From Pseudidiomarina marina (lineage in GTDB: Bacteria; Pseudomonadota; Gammaproteobacteria; Enterobacterales; Alteromonadaceae): DNA of 64,000 bases. Under the pieces are notes generated by a model. That model ran no database searches, was not told the DNA's origin, and worked only from the letters and a program-made list of their open reading frames with translations. Shown here piece by piece: positions 39,956 to 49,502 of this stretch; within the stretch, counting starts at the first letter, position 1, and every line of letters begins with the position of its first letter. Position numbers and translations under genes: made by a program. Location: the NCBI RefSeq assembly GCF_003987045.1, contig NZ_PIPZ01000001.1:124001-188000 (forward strand). The letters are read 5' to 3'.

Positions 39956-39996
39956 ATTTTAGCCATTTTTTACAGGGTTTCGTTAAGGCTAAAATC
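39955..39996. promoter_or_regulatory. 10-bp perfect inverted repeat between the MCE operon and dnaE
   Basis: GATTTTAGCC (39955-39964) and GGCTAAAATC (39987-39996) are exact inverted copies with 22 bases between. It touches the -35 of the minus promoter and ends six bases before the -35 of the dnaE promoter, so a regulator bound here could affect both. Confidence 0.5.
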
Positions 39997-40001
39997 ACTA
40001 C

Positions 40002-40030
40002 ATGACATACACTAACGCATACGGCACAAT
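40002..40030 (+). promoter_or_regulatory. Candidate promoter of dnaE
   Basis: ATGACA and CACAAT (5/6 and 4/6 to consensus) are spaced by 17 bases, with the start codon of dnaE 37 bases downstream. Confidence 0.45.
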
Positions 40031-40066
40031 AGGCAAATGATGACTAAGGATTGTATGAAGTAACGC

Positions 40067-43000
40067 ATGAGCGATGTAAACCAACCGCCTCAATTTATTC
40101 ACCTGCGCATTCACAGCGATTTCTCAATGATCGATGGTTTAGCGAAGGTAAAACCTATTTGCGAAGCAACCGCAGCGATGGGGATGCCTGCGCTCGCGTT
40201 AACCGATCAAATGAATATGTGTGGCTTGGTTCGCTTTTATCGCACAACGCATGATAAAGGCTTAAAACCAATCATCGGCTGCGATTTGTGGGTGTTACCA
40301 GAAGGTTGGACGACAGACGCTCAGGAAGAACCATTTCGATTAACCGTATTAGCCATGAACAATGCTGGCTATCAACAACTGACCCAGCTTATTAGTCGTG
40401 GTTACTTGGCCGGTCATCGTTGCGGTAAACCCTGTATCAACAAAGAATGGTTAGCTGAGCACCAGCAAGGATTAATCCTCCTGTCGGGTGGTAGAGAAGG
40501 CGATATTGGTCGGAAAATTCTGCAGAATCGTGAAGATGAAGCGCGTCAACTACTTCAGTTTTATCAGCAGCATTTCACCGATCGATTTTACCTTGAATTA
40601 CAACGCACAGGACGCCCAGGCGAGGACGAATACGTTCATGCAGCCGTTGCGTTAGCAGCCGCAACCGAAACGCCGGTGGTGGCAACCAATGAAGTCATGT
40701 TTTTACGTCCTGAAGACTTCACAGCTCATGAGGTACGTGTTGCGGTATCAGATGGCTACACGCTTGACGACAAGCGCCGGCCCAAGAAATACAGTTCAGA
40801 GCAATATTTAAAAAGCCCCGAAGAAATGGCTGAGTTATTTTCGGACATTCCCGAAGCGCTTGCCAATACCGTCGAAATTGCTAAGCGTTGTAACGTGACG
40901 GTTACACTTGATGAATATGTTCTACCAGAATTTCCTACCGGTGGTATGACACCTGAAGATTTCTTGGTGAAAAAATCACAAGAAGGTCTTGAGCAACGAT
41001 TAGAAGTGTTATTCCCTGATCCTCAGCAGCGTGCAGAATTACGCAAGCCTTATGATGAGCGACTTAAGATTGAACTCGATGTTATTAACCAGATGGGGTT
41101 TCCGGGTTATTTCTTAATCGTTATGGAGTTTATCCAGTGGTCCAAAGATAACAATATTCCTGTTGGACCCGGGCGTGGTTCAGGTGCCGGCTCGCTCGTG
41201 GCCTATGCGCTGAAAATTACCGATCTCGATCCACTCGAACTCGACTTACTTTTCGAGCGATTCTTGAATCCGGAACGGGTCTCGATGCCCGATTTCGATA
41301 TCGATTTTTGTATGGACCGCCGTGACGAGGTTATTGATCACGTAGCGGAATTATATGGGCGTGAAGCTGTATCGCAGATTATTACATTTGGCACCATGGC
41401 GGCCAAAGCTTCGATTCGTGATGTCGGTCGCGTACTCGGTCACCCCTATGGTTTTGTCGATAAAATTACCAAGTTGGTACCGGGTGATCCTGGAATGACA
41501 CTCGAGAAGGCGTTTGAAATTGAACCACGCTTAGTTGAAATGTACGAACAAGATGATGATGTTCGTGAAATTATCGACATGGCGCGGATTCTTGAAGGGG
41601 TAACGAGAAACGCCGGCAAACACGCTGGTGGCGTTGTGATTGCGCCTGAACGCATTACTGATTTCTCGCCGTTGTACTGCGACGAAGAAGGGAAACAACC
41701 GGTAACACAGTTCGACAAAAACGATGTGGAAGCTGCTGGGCTGGTTAAATTTGACTTCTTAGGTCTGCGTACCCTCACTATTATTCAGTGGGCGTTAGAT
41801 ATGGTGAATGCTAATCGTCAACGCGACGGTCAGCCACCAATCGATATTAATCACATTCCACTCGATGATCCCGCTTGTTTTTCGTTATTGAAAAAGGGAG
41901 CGACGACGGCGGTGTTCCAGCTTGAATCATCTGGAATGAAGCAGCTCATCAAAAAGCTTCTGCCCGATAGCTTTGAAGATATTATCGCCCTCGTTGCCTT
42001 GTTCCGACCTGGTCCGCTGCAATCGGGCATGGTGGATAACTTTATTGACCGTAAACATGGGCGCGAAGCGATTTCGTACCCGGATAAAGATTATCAACAT
42101 GAATCCCTGAAGCCGATTCTAGAACCAACTTATGGCGTTATCTTATATCAAGAACAGGTAATGCAAATTGCCCAGGTGCTCGCAGGTTACTCGCTCGGTG
42201 GCGCGGACTTATTGCGACGCGCCATGGGTAAAAAGAAACCAGAAGAAATGGCAAAGCAGCGCGCGGTTTTTGAAGAAGGCGCGCGGAAAAATGGCATTGA
42301 TGGTGAGTTGGCGATAAAAATATTCGACCTCGTTGAAAAATTTGCGGGTTATGGTTTTAACAAGTCGCACTCGGCCGCATACGCTTTAGTTTCTTACCAA
42401 ACGCTATGGATGAAAACGCATTATCCGGCTGAATTTATGGCTGCTGTCATGTCAGCTGATATGGACAACACGGATAAAATTGTCACCTTAGTGGATGAAT
42501 GCGAAAACATGGGGCTGAAAGTTCTTCCACCAGATGTGAACGTTGGACGTTACAAGTTTACCGTAGATGAACAGCAGCGAATTGTTTATGGCATTGGTGC
42601 CATAAAAGGTGTGGGTGAAGGTCCGATTGAGGCAATTCTTGCAGCGCGCGAAGAGGGACCATTTACCGATCTTTTTGATTTTTGTTGTCGAGTTGATTTG
42701 AAAAAGCTCAATCGCCGCGTGCTTGAGAAATTAATCAAAGCTGGCGCTATGGATTCATTAGGCCCACACCGAGCGACTATCATGGCAACGCTTGAAAAAG
42801 CCATGCGTCAGGCGGAACAACACGCCCGAGCTGAAGCGATTGGCCAGAGCGACTTATTCGGCGTACTCACTTCGGCTGCCGATGATGTTGAGATTGAACA
42901 TGAGTTTGTGCAAGTACCGCCATGGCCTGAGGCAATGTGGCTAGAGGGCGAGCGCGAAACTCTTGGGCTATACTTAACTGGACATCCGGTAAATCGGTAC

Positions 43001-43570
43001 CGCCAAGAGCTGAAGAATTATGTGCCGTGCGTGTTGGCTGATGTACGTCCAACTGGGCGCGATCAAACGACAACGGTGGCAGGACTCGTGGTCGACGTGC
43101 GCACAATGTTGAATCGACAGAATCAACGTTGGGCAATTGTCACCTTACATGATAAAACCGCGCGATTTGATGTGCGTTTTTATGCTAAAGATTATGAAAA
43201 TTATCAACATCTGCTCGAAAAAGACCAAATTTTAGTGGTAAAAGGAGAGGTCAGCTTTGATGATTACTCCTCTGCCAATACAATGACGGCTCGAGAGGTG
43301 ATGACGATTGTCGGCATGCGTGAGCAATATGCAAAAACGTTGCGGTTAACAGTGCGTCAAGAACAATTAGAAGGGCAAGGTCTCGCTCAGTTAAAACAAC
43401 TGATTGAGCCGTTTAAACAGGGCTCGTGTCCGTTGCACATCCGTTATGTGCGCCCCGATTTAACGGCAGACTATGTGGCGGCCACAGAATGGTATGTGAC
43501 CCCAACCGATGAATTGATGTATGAGTTACAGCAAAAGCTTGGTCAACAAGCGGTTGAACTCGAATTTTAA
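40067..43570 (+). CDS. dnaE: DNA polymerase III alpha subunit
   Basis: The 1167-residue protein (E. coli 1160) is the replicative polymerase catalytic subunit. It contains the N-terminal PHP domain ('[20 protein letters not shown]'), the palm with catalytic aspartates in '[13 protein letters not shown]' near residues 409-411 and later '[13 protein letters not shown]', fingers ('[20 protein letters not shown]'), helix-hairpin-helix, an OB fold ('[20 protein letters not shown]') and the tau-binding C terminus. The order dnaE-accA is conserved with E. coli; accA starts 18 bases downstream. Confidence 0.97.
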   Translation: MSDVNQPPQFIHLRIHSDFSMIDGLAKVKPICEATAAMGMPALALTDQMNMCGLVRFYRTTHDKGLKPIIGCDLWVLPEGWTTDAQEEPFRLTVLAMNNAGYQQLTQLISRGYLAGHRCGKPCINKEWLAEHQQGLILLSGGREGDIGRKILQNREDEARQLLQFYQQHFTDRFYLELQRTGRPGEDEYVHAAVALAAATETPVVATNEVMFLRPEDFTAHEVRVAVSDGYTLDDKRRPKKYSSEQYLKSPEEMAELFSDIPEALANTVEIAKRCNVTVTLDEYVLPEFPTGGMTPEDFLVKKSQEGLEQRLEVLFPDPQQRAELRKPYDERLKIELDVINQMGFPGYFLIVMEFIQWSKDNNIPVGPGRGSGAGSLVAYALKITDLDPLELDLLFERFLNPERVSMPDFDIDFCMDRRDEVIDHVAELYGREAVSQIITFGTMAAKASIRDVGRVLGHPYGFVDKITKLVPGDPGMTLEKAFEIEPRLVEMYEQDDDVREIIDMARILEGVTRNAGKHAGGVVIAPERITDFSPLYCDEEGKQPVTQFDKNDVEAAGLVKFDFLGLRTLTIIQWALDMVNANRQRDGQPPIDINHIPLDDPACFSLLKKGATTAVFQLESSGMKQLIKKLLPDSFEDIIALVALFRPGPLQSGMVDNFIDRKHGREAISYPDKDYQHESLKPILEPTYGVILYQEQVMQIAQVLAGYSLGGADLLRRAMGKKKPEEMAKQRAVFEEGARKNGIDGELAIKIFDLVEKFAGYGFNKSHSAAYALVSYQTLWMKTHYPAEFMAAVMSADMDNTDKIVTLVDECENMGLKVLPPDVNVGRYKFTVDEQQRIVYGIGAIKGVGEGPIEAILAAREEGPFTDLFDFCCRVDLKKLNRRVLEKLIKAGAMDSLGPHRATIMATLEKAMRQAEQHARAEAIGQSDLFGVLTSAADDVEIEHEFVQVPPWPEAMWLEGERETLGLYLTGHPVNRYRQELKNYVPCVLADVRPTGRDQTTTVAGLVVDVRTMLNRQNQRWAIVTLHDKTARFDVRFYAKDYENYQHLLEKDQILVVKGEVSFDDYSSANTMTAREVMTIVGMREQYAKTLRLTVRQEQLEGQGLAQLKQLIEPFKQGSCPLHIRYVRPDLTADYVAATEWYVTPTDELMYELQQKLGQQAVELEF

Positions 43571-43588
43571 TGGCAAATGGGAGCCATA

Positions 43589-44545
43589 ATGAGTCTTAAA
43601 TTTTTAGATTTTGAACAGCCTATTGCAGAACTTCAGGCGCAAATCGAAGAATTAAAAGCGGTTGGCGCAAAGGGTGATTTCGATATTTCTATCGAAGAAG
43701 AAATCGCAAAGCTTCAAGAGAAGCGCGAGCAATTAGTTGAAAAGATCTTTGGCGATTTAGGTGCTTGGCAGGTCGCACAATTAGCGCGTCATCCGTTGCG
43801 TCCTTATACGCTTGATTATATTCAACACATTTTTGAAGACTTTGACGAATTGGCTGGCGACCGTGCATTTGCGAACGACGAAGCGATTGTTGGCGGCACG
43901 GCTCGTATTGACGGCAAACCAGTGATGATTATTGGTCATCAAAAAGGCCGTGAAACAAAAGAGAAAATTCGCCGTAATTTCGGTATGCCAAAGCCTGAGG
44001 GGTATCGCAAAGCGTTACGCTTAATGGAAATGGCTGAGCGTTTTAAAATGCCAATTATCACGTTTATCGACACGCCGGGCGCTTACCCTGGTATCGGTGC
44101 TGAGGAGCGTGGTCAATCGGAAGCGATTGCTCGTAATTTAAAAGTCATGGCACGTTTAAATACGCCGATTATTTGTACCGTTATTGGTGAAGGTGGATCG
44201 GGCGGGGCATTAGCTATTGGCGTGGGTGACCGCGTGAATATGTTGCAATATTCAACCTACTCGGTTATTTCACCGGAAGGCTGTGCATCGATTCTTTGGA
44301 AGAGCGCCGAAAAAGCTCCTTTAGCAGCTGAAGCAATGGGTGTAACTGCACAACGTTCGAAAGAGCTAGGCTTAATTGATTCAATTATTGCAGAGCCGAT
44401 AGGTGGTGCGCATCGGGATCATCAAGAAATGGCGCGTCGATTGAAGAAACAATTACTAGCAGACCTCGACTCATTGGTGAATCTAGATAGCGCAGCTCGC
44501 CTCGAGCAGCGTTATCAAAAACTGATGTCATTTGGTTATTGTTAA
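43589..44545 (+). CDS. accA: Acetyl-CoA carboxylase carboxyltransferase subunit alpha
   Basis: The ATG at 43589 follows GGGAG by five bases and gives 318 residues (E. coli 319), starting '[19 protein letters not shown]'; an earlier in-frame ATG adds four residues not seen in the family. The crotonase-fold carboxyltransferase region includes '[20 protein letters not shown]' and '[17 protein letters not shown]', with backbone amides that form the oxyanion holes. With AccD it transfers the carboxyl group from biotin to acetyl-CoA for fatty acid synthesis. It follows dnaE and precedes tilS by 16 bases. Confidence 0.97.
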   Translation: MSLKFLDFEQPIAELQAQIEELKAVGAKGDFDISIEEEIAKLQEKREQLVEKIFGDLGAWQVAQLARHPLRPYTLDYIQHIFEDFDELAGDRAFANDEAIVGGTARIDGKPVMIIGHQKGRETKEKIRRNFGMPKPEGYRKALRLMEMAERFKMPIITFIDTPGAYPGIGAEERGQSEAIARNLKVMARLNTPIICTVIGEGGSGGALAIGVGDRVNMLQYSTYSVISPEGCASILWKSAEKAPLAAEAMGVTAQRSKELGLIDSIIAEPIGGAHRDHQEMARRLKKQLLADLDSLVNLDSAARLEQRYQKLMSFGYC

Positions 44546-44561
44546 ACTGGAGTGATGCGCG

Positions 44562-45596
44562 TTGAATAATGCGACATCGACAACGAGTAATAAAGGGGAC
44601 AGTGGCAACACTGATCCCCTTTATACGTTGTTTAAGCAACGTCTGTTAGCGCTAGAACCGAAGCCACACCAGCAAATTGTCGTGTGCCTCGGTGGAGGGG
44701 CGGACTCGCAAACTGTACTTGATTTAACTGACCATTTTCGCACCGAATCTCCACAGTTCAATTTTTTGGCCGTGCATTTAGATCACGCATTTCATCCGAA
44801 CTCGGGTGATTGGGCGCAAGGCCTTGTCGAAGACTGCCAACGTCGAAACTTTCCGATGATTTGCGAGCCGCTACATGTGCCTTCCGGTAGTCGTATTAGT
44901 AAAGAGGCTGCGGGGCGCGAGGCGCGCTATCAGCGCTTGAATGAACTTGCTGACGCCGATGCTATTTTTTTACTTGGCCAACATCGCAATGACCAAATTG
45001 AAACCTTTTTACTGCAACTCAAACGTGGCGCAGGGCCCAAAGGTTTAGCGGCGATGGCGATGCAGAGCAAAAAAGGCGGACAAACGTGGTTGCGACCGCT
45101 GTTAGATATCAGCAAAGAAGAAATTTATCGTTATGCTAATGCGCGTGAGTTGTTCTGGATTGAAGATGATACCAACTATGACACGAGCATCGAGCGAAAT
45201 TTTTTACGTCATGAAGTGATTCCAAAGTTAGAGCAGCGTTGGCCACATTTTGGTCAAGCGGTACTGCGAAGTGCGCAACTTTGTAGTGAGACGCAACAGC
45301 TTATGGAGCAATTGTTGGACGATCGTGTTCGCCCCCATATTGATAGTCAGGGCCGCTTAGCAACGCGTTGGCTACAACATACAGATGAACAATTGCAACG
45401 TGGTGTTTTGCGATATTGGTTGCAACACCAGCAAGCTGCGATTCCGTCGTATGCGCAACTGGAACAGTTACGCACGCAAATGCTATTGACGACCAATGAC
45501 GCCAGCCCTTGTGTTGAATGGGCTAACTGTGCAGTGAAGCGGATTACCGCCGATAACAAGGACAGATTACTTGTTCTTACTCTGAAGTCACGCTAG
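44562..45596 (+). CDS. tilS: tRNA(Ile)-lysidine synthase, short form
   Basis: This PP-loop enzyme modifies C34 of the minor tRNA-Ile(CAU) to lysidine. It begins at TTG, nine bases after TGGAG; no ATG in frame fits. The P-loop reads 'VVCLGGGADSQTVLDL', with Gly44 where the usual SGGxDS has Ser. Later TilS landmarks are present: 'HLDHAFHPNS', 'LLGQHRNDQIETFLLQL' (usually GHHxDDQAET) and 'WIEDDTNYDTSIERNFLRH'. At 344 residues it is about 90 shorter than E. coli TilS (432): the C-terminal TilS_C domain is absent, as in some other bacteria such as Aquifex. The gene is normally essential. The next gene starts 35 bases later, so a cut-off domain cannot lie downstream. Confidence 0.9.
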   Translation: MNNATSTTSNKGDSGNTDPLYTLFKQRLLALEPKPHQQIVVCLGGGADSQTVLDLTDHFRTESPQFNFLAVHLDHAFHPNSGDWAQGLVEDCQRRNFPMICEPLHVPSGSRISKEAAGREARYQRLNELADADAIFLLGQHRNDQIETFLLQLKRGAGPKGLAAMAMQSKKGGQTWLRPLLDISKEEIYRYANARELFWIEDDTNYDTSIERNFLRHEVIPKLEQRWPHFGQAVLRSAQLCSETQQLMEQLLDDRVRPHIDSQGRLATRWLQHTDEQLQRGVLRYWLQHQQAAIPSYAQLEQLRTQMLLTTNDASPCVEWANCAVKRITADNKDRLLVLTLKSR

Positions 45597-45631
45597 GTTG
45601 TGTGACTTCGTCATTTTGTTCAAGGAACAAT

Positions 45632-46513
45632 ATGGATCAGCGTAAAGCCATTTTCTACGCGCTTGCCGCAGTGTTGCTTTGGTCGACCGTCGCAACGGCT
45701 TTTAAGTTAGCACTACGTTATTTAACGCCACTGCAATTACTCACAATTGCTGCCTTTACTAGCCTGCTAACGTTTGCCGTCATTTTGTCAGTGCAACAAC
45801 GTTGGCGCGTAGTCTGGCAAGTAGGGCGTGAACGTTTCGGTTTCTATGCGTTACAAGGCTTCATTAATCCCGCCGCCTACTATTGGGTGTTGTTTGCGGC
45901 ATACAACCAATTACCTGCGCAGCAAGCTCAAGCCATAAATTACACTTGGGCAATCACCATGTCGCTTCTAGCAGTGCCGTTTTTGCATCAAAAACTCACG
46001 GCAAAAGAACTGTTTGCTATGCTATTAGCCTATGCTGGCGTTTTCTTAATCGCGACTGGAGGCAATTGGGATTTCGCACAAACGAATTGGATTGGTATCG
46101 GCCTCGCTCTGTTTAGCACCTTACTCTGGGCAAGCTACTGGCTGATAAACACAAAGAATACGGATAAACCGGTACCTGCGTTATTTTGGTGTTTTGCGTG
46201 GGGAAGTGGCTGGCTAGTACTGTTTAATCTCCTTAGTTCAAGTACTGACTCAGGAATAAATTATTTCAATCTTAGCTGGCAGGGAATATGGGCAGGGATC
46301 TACGTTGGTCTTTTTGAAATGGGTATCACCTTTTTCTTGTGGCTTACTGCAATGCGATTAGCCACGAAAACAGCACAAATCTCAACGTTGATTTTTTTAA
46401 GCCCATTTATTTCATTGATCTTAATTTATTTTATACTCGGTGAAACCATTCAAATAACCACGCTAATTGGCTTATCGCTTATATGCGTTGGTTTGTATCG
46501 ACTGCGGGAGTGA
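45632..46513 (+). CDS. EamA-family (DMT) transporter
   Basis: The ATG at 45632 follows AAGGA by six bases and gives 293 residues; a GTG ten codons earlier lacks a ribosome site. The protein has ten predicted membrane segments in two EamA repeats; the first repeat begins 'AIFYALAAVLLWSTVATAFK' and the second 'WIGIGLALFSTLLWASYWLI'. The motif 'LLWSTVATAFK' is typical of drug/metabolite exporters of this superfamily. The substrate is unknown; amino acid or metabolite export is usual for the group. The next gene starts three bases after its stop. Confidence 0.9.
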   Translation: MDQRKAIFYALAAVLLWSTVATAFKLALRYLTPLQLLTIAAFTSLLTFAVILSVQQRWRVVWQVGRERFGFYALQGFINPAAYYWVLFAAYNQLPAQQAQAINYTWAITMSLLAVPFLHQKLTAKELFAMLLAYAGVFLIATGGNWDFAQTNWIGIGLALFSTLLWASYWLINTKNTDKPVPALFWCFAWGSGWLVLFNLLSSSTDSGINYFNLSWQGIWAGIYVGLFEMGITFFLWLTAMRLATKTAQISTLIFLSPFISLILIYFILGETIQITTLIGLSLICVGLYRLRE

Positions 46514-46515
46514 AC

Positions 46516-48165
46516 GTGTTAGATATCTATGCAGAGTTTACGTTATTGCTGGTAATAGCATGCGGTCTTGGGCTGATCGGTATGTTGTTAAAGCAGCCAT
46601 TGATTGTCGCGTTTATTGTCGCCGGTATTGTTGTGGGTCCTTCAGCCCTTGATTTGGTTAATCATCATGCGCCAATTGCGTTGTTAGCGAGTGTTGGGAT
46701 TACCGTACTGTTATTTGTGGTCGGCTTGAAACTTGACCTGCATCTCATTCGTCATCTAGGCCCGGTTGCACTGGCAACTGGTTTAGGTCAGTTATTATTT
46801 ACTATTGTATTCGGATGGGGACTAGGCTTAGTTTTAGGGTTAGAGATGATTGAGGCGATTTACGTCGCTGTCGCTCTAACATTTTCAAGTACGATTATCG
46901 TCGTCAAGCTATTAGCTGACAAACGAGAAATTGATTCACTCCATGGCCGAATTGCAATGGGGTTTTTGATTGTACAAGACATTGCTGTGGTTATTGCGAT
47001 GATGGCTATGGGAAGTGGCGGCGCTGCGGCTGCTGACGCTGGGGTTTTTCTCATTATTGCTGAAATTGCAATGAAACTAATTATTGCAATCATTCTTGTC
47101 GGATTGGCAATGAAGTTTATGTTGCCCTACTTACTAAAACAAGTTGGCAAGTCTCAAGAGTTACTTTTGTTGTTTGCAATAGCTTGGGGAACATTATTAG
47201 CTGCCAGCGGTGAATACTTTGGATTCTCAAAGGAAGTTGGCGCTTTCTTAGCCGGCTTCTCACTCGCATCAACCTCCTATAGGGAAGCGATTGGCGCAAG
47301 ATTAACAAGTTTGCGAGATTTTCTTTTACTATTCTTCTTTATTGAGCTTGGTAGCGCGTTAGATATGACAACACTTGGCGATGCGATTGCGCCCGCAATC
47401 GTCTTATCGGTGTTTGTACTCATTGGAAATCCACTGATTGTCATGGCAATTATGGGCTATATGGGATATCGCAAACGGACAGGTTTTATGGCTGGCCTTA
47501 CCGTCGCGCAGATTAGTGAATTCTCAATCATATTTATTGCGATGGGAATTTCGCTAGGGCATATTCCGCAATCAGCCTTAGGTTTAGTTACCTTAGTCGG
47601 CTTAGTCACGATTGCAGCTTCAACATATATGATTCTGTATTCGAGGCAATTATATAACGTCTTTGAACCGTACTTAGATGTTTTCGAGCGGCACAAGCCG
47701 TTTCGTGAAATCGCCGATACCCAAAGTCCAGATGAGATTGATTATAAGGGGCAAGTGATTGTATTTGGTGCGGGCCGTTACGGCGAAAAATATGCATTAA
47801 AACTTGCCGATAACAACATAAGAGTCATTGCTGTTGACTTTGATCCTGATGTTACTCGTTCGCTCCACCACCCAAATATCACGATGCGATATGGTGATGC
47901 TTCCGATCAAGAATTTATTGATTCGCTACCTCTTTCTTCGGCTCACGCCGTGGTATGTACTATTCCGGATATTGAAACGCAGCTGATGTTAATCGATGCA
48001 CTAAAGCAACATAAATTTAAGGGCAAAATTGTCATTACAGCGCATCAACCAGGGACACGAAAAGAACTCAATCAGGCGGGAGTTGATGAAATATTTGTTC
48101 CACTTCACGACGCAGCGGATCATGCGGCTGAAAAAATGCTAGAGGAAATACGTAAGCGCGCATAG
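46516..48165 (+). CDS. Kef-type cation/proton antiporter with TrkA-N domain
   Basis: I choose the GTG at 46516, which follows GGGAG by five bases and sits just after the EamA stop; an ATG at 46483 would overlap that gene by 31 bases. The 549-residue protein has about 12 membrane segments of the CPA2 family ('IVAFIVAGIVVGPSALDL', 'ALTFSSTIIVVKLLADKREI', 'FLIVQDIAVVIAMM' with the transport Asp), then a cytoplasmic TrkA-N Rossmann domain from about residue 415 ('VIVFGAGRYGEKYALKLADN', 'RYGDASDQEFI'). It resembles YbaL/KefB potassium efflux systems. No KefF/G partner is seen. A hairpin terminator overlaps its end. Confidence 0.9.
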   Translation: MLDIYAEFTLLLVIACGLGLIGMLLKQPLIVAFIVAGIVVGPSALDLVNHHAPIALLASVGITVLLFVVGLKLDLHLIRHLGPVALATGLGQLLFTIVFGWGLGLVLGLEMIEAIYVAVALTFSSTIIVVKLLADKREIDSLHGRIAMGFLIVQDIAVVIAMMAMGSGGAAAADAGVFLIIAEIAMKLIIAIILVGLAMKFMLPYLLKQVGKSQELLLLFAIAWGTLLAASGEYFGFSKEVGAFLAGFSLASTSYREAIGARLTSLRDFLLLFFFIELGSALDMTTLGDAIAPAIVLSVFVLIGNPLIVMAIMGYMGYRKRTGFMAGLTVAQISEFSIIFIAMGISLGHIPQSALGLVTLVGLVTIAASTYMILYSRQLYNVFEPYLDVFERHKPFREIADTQSPDEIDYKGQVIVFGAGRYGEKYALKLADNNIRVIAVDFDPDVTRSLHHPNITMRYGDASDQEFIDSLPLSSAHAVVCTIPDIETQLMLIDALKQHKFKGKIVITAHQPGTRKELNQAGVDEIFVPLHDAADHAAEKMLEEIRKRA

Positions 48166-48180
48166 AAAGCGCGCTTTTCG
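48154..48180 (+). terminator. Terminator overlapping the end of the Kef-type gene
   Basis: AAGCGCGC and GCGCGCTT (8 bp) with a 7-base loop, followed by TTCG. The T run is short; the stop codon of the antiporter gene lies in the loop. Confidence 0.6.
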
Positions 48181-48227
48181 TTTACAACTGCTAACACATT
48201 GTTACTAACGGCGATGGCAAGATTTCG

Positions 48228-48245
48228 TCATACTATACGGTATGA
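48228..48245. promoter_or_regulatory. Palindrome upstream of the RND operon
   Basis: TCATAC and GTATGA are exact inverted copies with six bases between, about 40 bases before the adaptor start codon. It may be an operator for a dimeric repressor; no regulator gene is adjacent. Confidence 0.35.
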
Positions 48246-48284
48246 AATAAATTTAAGAATTTTAACTTACGGAACTGGGATGTT

Positions 48285-49502
48285 ATGGCCTTTAAGAAAC
48301 GCGCACTATTACCCCCTCTCATTTTAATTGTCGCAATTCTATTATTGATTTTAATGACAGCTTTACGTCCTAAGCCGCCGCAGCGCAGTACTGAACGACC
48401 ACCAGTGCTAGTCGAGGTGGTTGAAGCACAACCTGAAAATATTCGTTTTCAAGTCAATGGACAAGGGAACGTAAAGCCTAAGCATATGACCAATTTGGTT
48501 ACGCAAGTGAGTGGGCAAGTTATTGAAGTTTCGGATAACTTTGTAAATGGTGGCTTTTTCAAGAAAGGCGATGTGATTATCCGTATTGACCCAGATGATT
48601 ATCGCGTAGCGCTACAAAGCGCGAAAGCGTCACTGGCTCAAGCGAAAGCCGCGTTGGCTGAAGAAAGTGCGCGGGCACAAGTCGCCAAAGATGAGTGGGA
48701 ATCGCTCCAAATGGGCGAGATTCCAGCATTAGGTATACGTGAACCTCAAGTAGCAAGTGCGGTTGCTGCTGTTCAATCAGCGGAGGCTGCGGTAGCTAAA
48801 GCGCAACGAGACTTCGATCGAACCGTCATTCGTGCGCCGTACGACGGCATCCTACAGAATAAAAATGTCGATATTGGTCAGTTTCTCAGTGTGAATACGC
48901 AAGTAGGTGCCCTGTTTGGCTCAGAAGTTGCGGAGATTCGTGTACCTTTAAGTGATCGTGATTTGGCTTATATTGATTTACCTGAAGCGAATCATGATGG
49001 TGCTTACCCTCATGTCGCATTGACTAGTGACGTTGCGGGTGAAAAATACACTTGGCACGGAAAGCTTGTTCGTAGTGAGGGTGTTCTTGATCAAAGTAGT
49101 CGTGTGATATACGGCGTTGTGGAAGTGGAAGACCCATACAATCAGAAAACCGACCGTCATCCAGTGCCGTTACGATTCGGCCGTTTTGTCGAGTTGGTCA
49201 TTGATGGTATTGAAGCACAGCAAGTATTCCGAGTGCCGCGGTATGCTTTATCCATTAATAATACGTTGTGGGTTGTGGATGAAGAGCGGCGTTTAGAACA
49301 GCGTGAGGTGAATATCGTTCGTTCAGAAGCGCAACATGTGGTGATCAATGACGGTTTAGAGAGTGGCGATTTGGTTGTATTGACTCAGTTATCGAATGCG
49401 CTACCAAGCATGAAAGTGCGAATTCCGGGCGATCCAATCATCGAGCAGCAAGAAACCAAAGAGCAGCCAGCTGAAGGTGTAGCAGGTAACGACAATGAGT
49501 AA
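48285..49502 (+). CDS. RND-efflux periplasmic adaptor (membrane fusion protein)
   Basis: The 405-residue protein has an N-terminal membrane anchor (about residues 8-27), a barrel-sandwich lipoyl-like domain ('VSGQVIEVSDNFVNGGFFKK', 'APYDGILQNKNVDIGQFL'), an alpha-hairpin ('LAQAKAALAEESARAQVA' and 'SAEAAVAKAQRDFDRTV') and beta-barrel plus membrane-proximal domains. It links an RND pump to an outer-membrane channel, which is not encoded here. The stop codon overlaps the pump gene start by eight bases. Confidence 0.93.
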   Translation: MAFKKRALLPPLILIVAILLLILMTALRPKPPQRSTERPPVLVEVVEAQPENIRFQVNGQGNVKPKHMTNLVTQVSGQVIEVSDNFVNGGFFKKGDVIIRIDPDDYRVALQSAKASLAQAKAALAEESARAQVAKDEWESLQMGEIPALGIREPQVASAVAAVQSAEAAVAKAQRDFDRTVIRAPYDGILQNKNVDIGQFLSVNTQVGALFGSEVAEIRVPLSDRDLAYIDLPEANHDGAYPHVALTSDVAGEKYTWHGKLVRSEGVLDQSSRVIYGVVEVEDPYNQKTDRHPVPLRFGRFVELVIDGIEAQQVFRVPRYALSINNTLWVVDEERRLEQREVNIVRSEAQHVVINDGLESGDLVVLTQLSNALPSMKVRIPGDPIIEQQETKEQPAEGVAGNDNE

